Shown here in pieces: positions 1 through 6,498 of a stretch of 11,892 bases of DNA; positions within the stretch are counted from its first letter, which is position 1, and every line of letters starts with the position of its first letter. This DNA comes from CAYVMN01 sp964452575 (lineage in GTDB: Bacteria; Desulfobacterota; DSM-4660; Desulfatiglandales; Desulfatiglandaceae): the NCBI GenBank assembly GCA_964452575.1, contig CAYVMN010000141.1:1-11892 (forward strand), written 5' to 3'. The notes beneath the pieces are model-generated. The model did no database searches, was not told the origin of the DNA, and saw nothing but the letters and a program-made list of their open reading frames with translations. The translations under genes and the position numbers were made by a program.

Positions 1-2769
1 CCTTTCACCTCTGACCTTGCCCTGAGAGCAAGGGTTTCTATATTGGACTAAACAATTATGCAACAGTTCAAAAAACTCATAGTGGAATAGGGCTTTCACA
101 TCATCCTTATTTATTTTGTCTTTACAGAACTCCAATACTCTTTTGCTCAATCGGAATGAAATGCCAGGCCAGGCAAACTCACCGCTAGCCCCCGCAAACT
201 TACCAACTCCGTTTTCCAATCTTGCTAAATCAAAATTAGTAAGCCTTTTTAACAAATAAAGCGATTCAATAAAGGATTTTTTGGGGTTTGTAATAGCTAG
301 AGCTTCTAATTTCTTAGCAAATAAATCTATACTTTCACTGTCTTTAAGGGTGGGAATCCGTTTAAACTTCAGGGATGGGAGGTATACACTTATAAGAAAA
401 GTTATAAAACTCACGAGAAATTTCGATAATATTAAAATAGAGTATTTTGGTGTTTTCTCCCCATAGAATGCCAGTGTCTTATCGAAATATTCTATGGCTT
501 CGATGTACTGTCCTCTGGTAAAAACCGCAAGTGCAATGTTCTTCTCCAGCATCGCAACCTTTTGTGGATCAGCAGCACCACCATACTTTCTTAGATAAAG
601 ACCTAAGGCCTCCCTGTAATAATGCAGCGCTTCACTGGACGCTGAAGATTTAGAAGCCTCCTCCCCTGCCTTTATTAGGTACTCCTCAGCCTTCTCTTCG
701 TCTTCACCCCTGGTGTAGTGGTAAGCGAGTATCCCGTAAAAATCATGGATTCTTTCACGGAAAACCTTTTCTATAGAATCTGCAACTCTCAGGTGAAGTT
801 CCTTCCGCTGCTTGTGTAAAATTGATTCGTACGCCGCCACTTGGGCAAGGGTGTGTTTGAAGATGTACTCCAGCTCCTCCATCCGCTGGCGCTCTCTGAT
901 AAGCTCTATCTCTTTCAAATATGACAACCTGGTGTCTATATCCTCAATCGCCGTCGCAACCTCTGTAAGAAGTCGGTAAAAGAAACTCCTCCCGATTACT
1001 GAGGCAACCTTTACCAAATCACGCGTCTTCTTATCCAGCCTGTCAATTCTGGCCATAAGCACGTCGTTTATGGTATGCGGAATAACCACTGCGTCAATTT
1101 TCTCGGTCACTTCAAATGCGTCATCTTTTACAATTAAAGCACCCTCGTCAATAAGCGAAGGGACCACCTCCTCAATAAAAAAAGGATTACCGTCTGATCT
1201 GTTAACTATCTGACCAATAAGAGCATGATAAAGCCCCCTGATATTCAGCATGTTCCTGATGAGCATTTCGCTCATTCGCTCATCCAGCGGCTGCAAGAAT
1301 ATTTCGGTATAATACATTGGGAGCGTTTCTTTTATGGTTTCGGCTATCCTGTCACTCGTCCCCCTGTGGCCAGGACGAAACACGTTGATAAAAAGAATTC
1401 TCTGTGTCTCTGCCAGGCGGAAAAGCGATTCCATAAGTTCAATGGAACTCGTGTCGGCCCAGTGGACGTCTTCCGCCACAAGCACGAGCGGAGTCAGCTC
1501 GGTTGCTTTGATTAGTAGCTCTCGTAAATTTTTTAGAATCAGTTTTTCTAGGGCCTCGCCCTTTATACCTTTGATCCTTTCAGCATACCTGCCTGAAAGC
1601 TTCATCCCCATGAGAGTCGCCACAAAGGGAAAAACTTCGTATGCCTCTTCTGGATACACCCGTCTGACAACAGTCTCAAGCTTGCCAAACGCCGCTTCTT
1701 CTCCGTCATCTTCCTTTATCCGTGCCCATTGCTTCAAAAGGCCGATGACGGGATGGAAGGGGAGATTCCTCTCCATGGAAATGGCCCTTCCTTCTAGAAT
1801 GGTGACGCGTTTCATTACATCTCTGTTCTTCAGTTCAGCCACTAGCCTAGACTTTCCAATACCCGCCTCGCCGATGATATTGACAATTGAGCCCTCCCCA
1901 TTGATCGCCTTCATTACCTGAAACTCTAGCTTGTCGAGCTCTGTATCCCTTCCCACCATCTCGGAGTAGATCATTCGCTCAGATCCCAGACGAGGGCGGT
2001 AAATGTGCTCTTTAGCTGACAGGAGTTTATATACAGAGACTGTCTTTTCTCTCCCTTTGACCTCCCGTTCCCCTAAATACTCAAATTGGAAAAAGCCCCG
2101 GGTCAATCGAAATATCTCTTTCGTGACATAGGTTGTCCCTGCTTCTGCTAGCCCTTCCATTCGGGATGCAAGATTTACAGTATCTCCCACGGCCTTGAAT
2201 TCCACTCTCAAGTCATTTCCCAGGGCGCCTACGATCACAGGACCGGTATGGATCCCAATTCTCATCCGAAGAGGCCCTATACCCGTCTTCTTTTCCATTA
2301 CCTTCGCAGAAAATGAAGCCATTTCCTTATGAATTGCCAGGCTTGATCGAAGTGCCCCCTGAGGTGCGTCTTCGAGTGCAATGGGGGCTCCAAAAAGAGC
2401 CATAATTCCATCACCGGTCATCTCATTGACTGTGCCGTCATAATCACGGACCTTATGAATTAGGATCTCATAGACCTGGTCCATGACGCCATAAGCCTCA
2501 TCGGGACCCAGTTTTTCCACCAAAGGGCTAAACCGTTCCATATCGCAAAACATGACCATTACTTGCTTGCGCTCTCCTTCGATCTTGTCCCTTTGGGCCA
2601 AGATCTTCTCAGTGAGACCTTTGGGTAGGTACCGTTGGATCTTGTCTATTTTATTATCAACGGAAAATTGTAGGGAAAGAGCATCAGGAGCTGAGGTAAG
2701 ACCGTGCCCGCATTCATTACAGAATTTGGCGATTTCCGGGTTCTTATGGTGGCATTTTGGGCACTTCAT
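1..2769 (-). CDS. Class III adenylate/guanylate cyclase with zinc ribbon, AAA ATPase and TPR region (3' end outside window)
   Basis: The frame is open for 923 codons from the ATG at 2769 to the window edge, with no stop, so the C-terminus is missing. Domains in order: an N-terminal zinc ribbon (C3-x2-C6 and C17-x2-C20); a class III nucleotidyl cyclase domain at about 66-225, with first metal Asp D76 (VMFCDM), D120 in TGDG, and transition-state residues N199 and R203 in VNLASRM; a STAND-like ATPase with Walker A GEAGIGKS at 300-307 and a Walker B-like LVLVAEDVHWAD at 428-439; the FKHTLAQ..Y motif near 637; and TPR-like helices at about 675-770. The residue at the purine-selecting Lys position appears to be E116, so ATP versus GTP preference is open. 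A hydrophobic stretch at about 776-797 interrupts the TPR region. Proteins of this build are usually about 1000-1200 aa signalling proteins. The start is chosen because the zinc ribbon begins at residue 3; the ribosome site (GGGGG) is weak. Family confident, ligand and output unknown. Confidence 0.93.
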   Translation of the reverse strand, partial: MKCPKCHHKNPEIAKFCNECGHGLTSAPDALSLQFSVDNKIDKIQRYLPKGLTEKILAQRDKIEGERKQVMVMFCDMERFSPLVEKLGPDEAYGVMDQVYEILIHKVRDYDGTVNEMTGDGIMALFGAPIALEDAPQGALRSSLAIHKEMASFSAKVMEKKTGIGPLRMRIGIHTGPVIVGALGNDLRVEFKAVGDTVNLASRMEGLAEAGTTYVTKEIFRLTRGFFQFEYLGEREVKGREKTVSVYKLLSAKEHIYRPRLGSERMIYSEMVGRDTELDKLEFQVMKAINGEGSIVNIIGEAGIGKSRLVAELKNRDVMKRVTILEGRAISMERNLPFHPVIGLLKQWARIKEDDGEEAAFGKLETVVRRVYPEEAYEVFPFVATLMGMKLSGRYAERIKGIKGEALEKLILKNLRELLIKATELTPLVLVAEDVHWADTSSIELMESLFRLAETQRILFINVFRPGHRGTSDRIAETIKETLPMYYTEIFLQPLDERMSEMLIRNMLNIRGLYHALIGQIVNRSDGNPFFIEEVVPSLIDEGALIVKDDAFEVTEKIDAVVIPHTINDVLMARIDRLDKKTRDLVKVASVIGRSFFYRLLTEVATAIEDIDTRLSYLKEIELIRERQRMEELEYIFKHTLAQVAAYESILHKQRKELHLRVADSIEKVFRERIHDFYGILAYHYTRGEDEEKAEEYLIKAGEEASKSSASSEALHYYREALGLYLRKYGGAADPQKVAMLEKNIALAVFTRGQYIEAIEYFDKTLAFYGEKTPKYSILILSKFLVSFITFLISVYLPSLKFKRIPTLKDSESIDLFAKKLEALAITNPKKSFIESLYLLKRLTNFDLARLENGVGKFAGASGEFAWPGISFRLSKRVLEFCKDKINKDDVKALFHYEFFELLHNCLVQYRNPCSQGKVRGER

Positions 2770-2848
2770 GGCATGCCCCCAGATCTAAAGGTGGGCAGAT
2801 TTATGAGATAAAAAGATGGTCCTTATTTTCTGATTATTGACAGAATGA

Positions 2849-2877
2849 AGTATAAATGAAACATGATTTTATGTCAA
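2849..2877 (-). promoter_or_regulatory. Sigma70-type promoter of the cyclase/ATPase gene
   Basis: Read on the minus strand, the -35 box TTGACA (2877-2872) and the -10 box TATACT (2854-2849) are separated by exactly 17 bp. Transcription would begin near 2842, leaving a leader of about 70 nt before the ATG at 2769. The boxes match those proposed for the liv operon at 10040-10069. The call rests only on the match to consensus. Confidence 0.6.
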
Positions 2878-2947
2878 TTCAGGAAAGATTTCCAGATATT
2901 GTCCAATTAAAATCCTTTGAAAATAGCCAAGCTTAGCTTCTCAAACA

Positions 2948-3202
2948 CTAATGATCACGTTTTTTCGGTTGTTGCTCCATCGCCCTCTCGACAAAATCGG
3001 GCAGCATCAGGATGTCTACGCCCCTGTCCTGGGGCATGTTCTGCAACGCCTGTCCGTAACAAGCGGCGCAGATATGGAGCATGGTCTTGGTCTGAACGTA
3101 ATTGAGCCCAACAAAGCAGATCTAGGCCGAGAGGGAAGGGGTAGTGGCATGGGGTCTCTTGAAGAGATGGCGCACGTGGACGAAATTTCCGCAGGCACCA
3201 TT
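2948..3202 (-). pseudogene. Possible gene remnant, interrupted by TAG at 3124-3122
   Basis: The stretch 2770-3390 holds no confident gene. On the minus strand, an open frame from 3202 to a TAG stop at 2950-2948 has one internal TAG at 3124-3122. The 57 codons after it look protein-like, with a cysteine pair C-A-A-C-Y-G (near 3080) followed by the segment GVDILMLPDFVERAM. I do not recognise the family. A rival reading lies on the plus strand at 2951-3301 (116 codons), whose second half has many G-initial codons, a mild coding sign, and contains GSLEEMAHVDEISAGTI. The two readings overlap and cannot both be normal genes. I see this as degraded or non-coding DNA with coding traces, and the choice of strand is uncertain. 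Confidence 0.25.
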
Positions 3203-3275
3203 TTATCAGCATGTATTTTGAAAAAAATCCGTGAAGGCAATGGACCGCTTTGGTCGGGCCCATATCGGAATGGGC

Positions 3276-3304
3276 TTGAAAAATCCGGTACAAAGGCATA
3301 AACT
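3276..3304 (+). promoter_or_regulatory. Putative promoter of the DsrE-like selenoprotein gene
   Basis: TTGAAA (3276-3281) and TAAACT (3299-3304) are 17 bp apart, matching 5 and 4 of 6 consensus bases. Transcription would start near 3311, about 80 nt before the ATG at 3391. The leader contains a 5-bp hairpin (ACAGC/GCTGT at 3320-3333) and a run of nine G at 3345-3353. It could serve both selenoprotein genes downstream. Confidence 0.4.
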
Positions 3305-3390
3305 CCTTAAATTACAAGAACAGCGATTGCTGTCTCAAGATAAAGGGGGGGGGCGGATTCTTAGTTAGATGGGAAGAAAGGAGTACGATT

Positions 3391-3741
3391 ATGGCAAATT
3401 TTGTTTTTGTTTTAAGCAAGGCGGATGTTAATGCGGCCACTCGGTGTTTCCAACTCTCCAAAGTTGCCCACTCAAAAGGACATTTGGTGAATCTGTTCCT
3501 AATTGATGATGGCGTTTTGTGGGCGGACTCTACACGTGATTTTAACGCCAAGAGTGATACGGGAGATTGTCCGAATGACTACTTCCCTTATCTAGAAGCA
3601 AACGAAGTCCAGATTGGAGTGTGACCTCCTTGTGCAAATGCTCGTCAGGTCGACGAGGCAAAACTCTTTTCTAACATGGCACTTGATGGGGCACCGCACC
3701 TGATCGATCTAGCCGCTGACGCAAAGGTGTTTAATTTTTGA
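3391..3741 (+). CDS. DsrE-like selenoprotein (Sec at residue 78)
   Basis: This is a small DsrE/DsrF-type protein, a family of cytoplasmic sulfur-handling proteins that often carry a reactive Cys. The conventional frame stops at TGA 3622-3624 after 77 aa. If that codon is read as selenocysteine, the protein runs to TGA 3739-3741 and is 116 aa, the usual family length. Evidence for read-through: the N-terminal half (FVFVLSKADVNAATRCFQ..., SKGHLVNLFLIDDGV) matches the DsrE fold; the residues after the TGA continue it (PPCANAR, APHLIDLAADAKVFNF), with the family's typical C-terminal end; and U78 sits where homologs have Cys, forming U78-P-P-C81. A SECIS-like hairpin follows. The start is fixed by AAAGGAG at 3377-3383, 7 nt before ATG. 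The next gene lies 137 bp downstream on the same strand and is also a selenoprotein gene, so co-transcription is likely. The exact sulfur or selenium substrate is unknown. Confidence 0.88.
3641..3657 (+). promoter_or_regulatory. Bacterial SECIS element for Sec78 of the DsrE-like gene
   Basis: A perfect 6-bp stem CTCGTC/GACGAG closes the loop AGGTC (3647-3651). UG/CA pairs can extend it below a bulged G. The loop begins 22 nt after the UGA, inside the usual bacterial window, and has G at its second and third positions. From memory, the loop resembles the AGGUCU loop of the E. coli fdhF SECIS. SelB would bind here while the UGA is decoded. Confidence 0.78.
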
Positions 3742-3878
3742 ACCGACCTTGGTCAGCTATCGAATCGATTTGAATTATTCAGAGACGCCGTTAGGGAACG
3801 ATTGATCATTTAGACGCGGTGTCATTTCACTCATCTGGCGCAAGTTACCCAATGAGTTCAGAAGGGAGACCATTCACT

Positions 3879-4988
3879 ATGAAGTTGTCGATTCAAGATA
3901 GAAAACGAATAGAGGATGGAATTAGGCAAAAATATTCAAAAGTGGCTTCAGGCCCTGACGGGCATTTCAGGTATCCAACAGGTCGCGCTGGACTTGAAGC
4001 ATTGGCCTATGACAAAAGGATGATAGAAGCCATATCAGATGCTATTGCGGCCTCCTTTTGCGGCGTGGGAAACCCTTTCACTTTAGGTCCTATTCACAGG
4101 GGAGAGACAGTATTGGATATCGGATGCGGAGGCGGTGTGGATGCATTCATTGCAGCAATAACGGTGGGACCTGAGGGTAAAGTAGTGGGCATTGACATGA
4201 TCCCTGAAATGCTTGAACGTGCCGAGGCGAACCTGCAAAAAGCCCCATTTAAGAACCTCAGTTTCGAACTGGCTTCTGCCGAGGACTTACCATTTCCGGA
4301 TGAGGATTTTGATGTAGTAATCTCTAATGGGGTCTTTAATCTTATCCCAGACAAGGTCAAGGCCTTGGCCGAAGTATATAGGGTTCTGAAGCCTGGAGGA
4401 CGATTTATGGTAGCCGATCAAATCCTGGCTGGCCAGTTACCAGAAGACAAAAAGACAAGGATTGAAAGCTGGTTCAGGTGAGAGGGCGGAGCCATACCGG
4501 GAAAGGATTTCCTGGCCTTATTTAGACAGATAGGCTTTGAAGAGATAGAGCTAGTAGCAGAAACCGGTTTTAACAGTTCTCCAGTTACAAAGGGGGCCTT
4601 ATTTCGTGCCACCAGGCCGGCAATCTCAATCGGTAAAGGGGAGTACGAGAAAATGGATAACTCTCTGAACAAGTATCAACAATTTTTCCAGCAAGCTTAT
4701 GCCGAAGGGGCGTTAGATCGTAAAACAAAACATTTGATAGCCTTAGGCGCCTCCCTTGCCGCTGGATGCGAAGCCTGAACGAGGTATTGCCTTGCAGTTG
4801 CAAGGGAATTAGGTGTGACGGACAAAGAGTTAATGGAGACAATGACCGTTGCCATGACAGTGGGGGCAACGAAGATTCAGATTCTCCAAGAGACTTCTTT
4901 AGCCAGTATATCAGAAATGGGATCTTCTGAGACCCCAGTGAAACAAGGAGAAGAGCCCCCCGCAGACCAAGAGATCTGTACTGCCTGA
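3879..4988 (+). CDS. ArsM-like SAM methyltransferase fused to AhpD/CMD-like domain, selenoprotein with Sec201 and Sec300
   Basis: A cytoplasmic fusion protein of 369 aa, or 377 aa if TGA 4986-4988 is also read through. Residues 1-245 form a class I methyltransferase of the arsenite-methyltransferase type: SFCGVGNPF with C61, SAM motif VLDIGCGGG at 78-86, acidic GID at 104-106, and VISNGVFNLIPDK at 147-159. The conventional frame ends at TGA 4479-4481, but the downstream frame continues the domain (GGAIPGKDFLALFRQIGF), and the UGA sits where ArsM-type proteins carry the Cys of a W-x-x-C-x-x-GA motif. Residues about 258-345 form an AhpD/carboxymuconolactone-decarboxylase-like domain, where TGA 4776-4778 gives C297-E-A-U300 in place of the redox CxxC. 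The family's conserved His is C304 here. Each UGA has its own SECIS-like hairpin. I start at ATG 3879 because AAGGGAG precedes it by 10 nt; a GTG at 3819 in the same frame has no better site. The fusion suggests methyl transfer to arsenic, selenium or a thiol, coupled to thiol/selenol reduction; the substrate is inferred, not shown. Confidence 0.88.
4497..4515 (+). promoter_or_regulatory. Bacterial SECIS element for Sec201
   Basis: CCGGGAAA (4497-4504) pairs with TTTCCTGG (4508-4515), 8 bp including one G-U pair, around the loop GGA. The loop begins 23 nt after the UGA at 4479-4481, and both its first bases are G. Spacing, size and loop sequence fit the bacterial SECIS rule. Confidence 0.75.
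4786..4809 (+). promoter_or_regulatory. Bacterial SECIS element for Sec300
   Basis: CCTTGC (4790-4795) pairs with GCAAGG (4800-4805) around the loop AGTT. Below a G-G mismatch, three more A-T pairs extend the stem (4786-4788 with 4807-4809). The loop begins 17 nt after the UGA at 4776-4778, and its second base is G. Confidence 0.75.
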
Positions 4989-4999
4989 CCTACTAAATC

Positions 5000-5016
5000 C
5001 AGCTCTGGATGAGCTG
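5000..5016 (+). promoter_or_regulatory. SECIS-like hairpin after the last TGA of the fusion gene, possibly part of a terminator
   Basis: CAGCTC (5000-5005) pairs perfectly with GAGCTG (5011-5016) around the loop TGGAT, 17 nt after TGA 4986-4988. If this UGA is also selenocysteine, the protein ends C367-T-A-U370 plus seven residues, stopping at TGA 5010-5012. A competing fold pairs AAATCCAG (4995-5002) with CTGGAATTT (5028-5036, one bulge) and is followed by four T. That fold could be a weak terminator between the convergent genes. Confidence 0.4.
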
Positions 5017-5042
5017 AGAGCAAGAATCTGGAATTTTGAGGG

Positions 5043-5753
5043 TTACTTGCCCACCAGTTTCAGTAATTCCTTGTCTTCAAGGATCTCTGACGGGAGACCC
5101 TTGAATATTATTTCGCCCCGTTCTATTATGTAGGATCTTTGAGCCACCTGTGCCGCATTATGGACATTGGATTCAGCCAGAAGGATCGAAACCCCAAGGT
5201 CTTTTCTAATGCTCTCTATGGCCTCACCAAAGGACTTTACCACCAGAGGCGACAGGCCTTCAAAGGATTCATCCAAGAGCACCAGCGAAGGGTTAAGGGC
5301 CAGGGCTCGGGAAATGGAGACCATCTTCTTTTCCCCACCACTCAGCGTGTTGGCCTCTCTCTTAATTAGTTTTCTGATGGCCGGAAAAATACGACACGCC
5401 TTTTCTATGTCAAACGCCCCTGATCGCTCGGTCTTGCCAGTGACCCAGATACCAAGCCGGATATTTTCTTCAACTGTTAACTCTGAAAATAACCTTGAAT
5501 CCTCGGGGGCATAGGCGATGCCTGCCATGACCCTGTCATGGGGGGTCATATCAGTGATGTCTCTGCCATCAAAAATGATCCTTCCCCTCCTGGAGGGATA
5601 CAATCCTATGATGGTCTTCAATATGGAGCTTTTCCCGGCCCCGTTCCGGCCAATAAGGCAGACAATCTCCCCCTTATCAAGTTCCAGGGAACACGACCTC
5701 AAGATGTTAGTTGAGGCAACCCGGCATTCCAGGTCTTCAATCTTCAAGAACAT
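5043..5753 (-). CDS. livF: Liv-type ABC transporter ATP-binding protein LivF
   Basis: The second ATPase of a branched-chain amino acid (HAAT/Liv) importer, 236 aa, at the cytoplasmic face of the LivHM channel. Motifs: Walker A GRNGAGKSS at 35-43, signature LSGGE at 137-141, and Walker B LVLLDE at 157-162 followed by SFEGLSP. The position usually read as VEQN in LivF is AESN at 194-197, so there is no H-loop His, as is normal for LivF. The frame starts 1 nt after the livG stop, with AAGGGA inside the end of livG as ribosome site, so translation is probably coupled. It is the last gene of the operon and ends 30 nt from the possible end (5012) of the convergent selenoprotein gene. Confidence 0.95.
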   Translation of the reverse strand: MFLKIEDLECRVASTNILRSCSLELDKGEIVCLIGRNGAGKSSILKTIIGLYPSRRGRIIFDGRDITDMTPHDRVMAGIAYAPEDSRLFSELTVEENIRLGIWVTGKTERSGAFDIEKACRIFPAIRKLIKREANTLSGGEKKMVSISRALALNPSLVLLDESFEGLSPLVVKSFGEAIESIRKDLGVSILLAESNVHNAAQVAQRSYIIERGEIIFKGLPSEILEDKELLKLVGK

Positions 5754-5754
5754 A

Positions 5755-6498
5755 TTAGTCCCTTACCCCAAAGAGGATCTCTTTCACATTATCTTGTTCC
5801 ATAATATCTCTTGGCTTCCCGTTGGCGATGATCTCCCCGTCGCTCAATACCAGCACCCTGTCCGAATAGTCAGAAACAATGTCCATGTCGTGTTCTATTA
5901 TCATGCAGGCCATCTTTTCTCTCCTGATAGCCGTAACAATGGTATCCATGACCTTGAACTTATCCCTTGTTGCAACACCACTGGTTGGCTCGTCAAGCAG
6001 CAAGAACTTGGATTTCATGGCGAAGGCCATTGCGGTATCAACGATTTTTTTGTCTCCTTCGGAAAGGCCGGTTGGGAAGAGGTCCTTCCTATCGGCAATA
6101 CCAAACACATTTAAGATATCTATTGCCTCCTGGGTTATTGTCTTGTAGTGACTTGCCGGCAGAAACTTCTTTCTTACATTTCCGTATACGGAGAAGAGAC
6201 AGACCCGGACATTATCCAGCACCGTGCTGTCCATAAAGAGGTTCGTGATCTGAAAATTGCGGGCAATCCCCAACTTAATGCGTCTGTATGGAGAGGCAAA
6301 GGTTATATCACGATCAAGGAACCTGATGCCTCCCGAGGTCGGTAAGATATGACCACTAATGAGATTTACCAAAGTGGTCTTCCCTGCACCATTCGGTCCC
6401 ACAAGGGCTACGATCTCGTCTCTTTCCACATGGAAATCGGTTGAATTAATGATTCTGGCCCTTCCAAAGTCCTTGATCAGATCCGTCACACTCAACAT
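5755..6498 (-). CDS. livG: Liv-type ABC transporter ATP-binding protein LivG
   Basis: The first ATPase of the importer, 247 aa. Walker A GPNGAGKTT lies at 34-42, the Q-loop at Q83 (RNFQ), Walker B FLLLDEPTSG at 165-174 and the H-loop His at H203 (IIEHDMD). The signature is LSEGD at 145-149 rather than LSGGQ or the LSYGQ common in LivG. Its ATG shares one base with the livM stop (TGATG at 6500-6496), indicating translational coupling. It pairs with LivF to drive uptake through LivH/LivM. Confidence 0.95.
   Translation of the reverse strand: MLSVTDLIKDFGRARIINSTDFHVERDEIVALVGPNGAGKTTLVNLISGHILPTSGGIRFLDRDITFASPYRRIKLGIARNFQITNLFMDSTVLDNVRVCLFSVYGNVRKKFLPASHYKTITQEAIDILNVFGIADRKDLFPTGLSEGDKKIVDTAMAFAMKSKFLLLDEPTSGVATRDKFKVMDTIVTAIRREKMACMIIEHDMDIVSDYSDRVLVLSDGEIIANGKPRDIMEQDNVKEILFGVRD

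Noticed and set aside
1334..1921. 195-codon plus-strand frame opposite the ATPase domain
   Set aside because: It is Ser/Pro-rich antisense of the AAA domain, whose minus-strand motifs are clear.
3739..3741. Second Sec codon at the final TGA of the DsrE-like gene
   Set aside because: The product already ends with the family's normal C-terminus (KVFNF) and no good hairpin with proper spacing follows.
3819..3878. Earlier GTG start for the methyltransferase fusion
   Set aside because: It adds 20 residues without family similarity and has no ribosome site, while ATG 3879 has AAGGGAG at good spacing.
3391..4988. UGA reassigned to tryptophan across the genome (alternative code) rather than selenocysteine
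   Set aside because: UGG is used for Trp throughout, genes such as mogA and the DsrE-like gene end in UGA at natural family C-termini, and each internal UGA has a SECIS-like hairpin at the right distance.
3391..4988. Two pseudogenes with nonsense mutations
   Set aside because: Three UGA codons fall exactly at conserved Cys columns with no frameshift or other stop, and both products reach full family length. Random decay would not be this selective.
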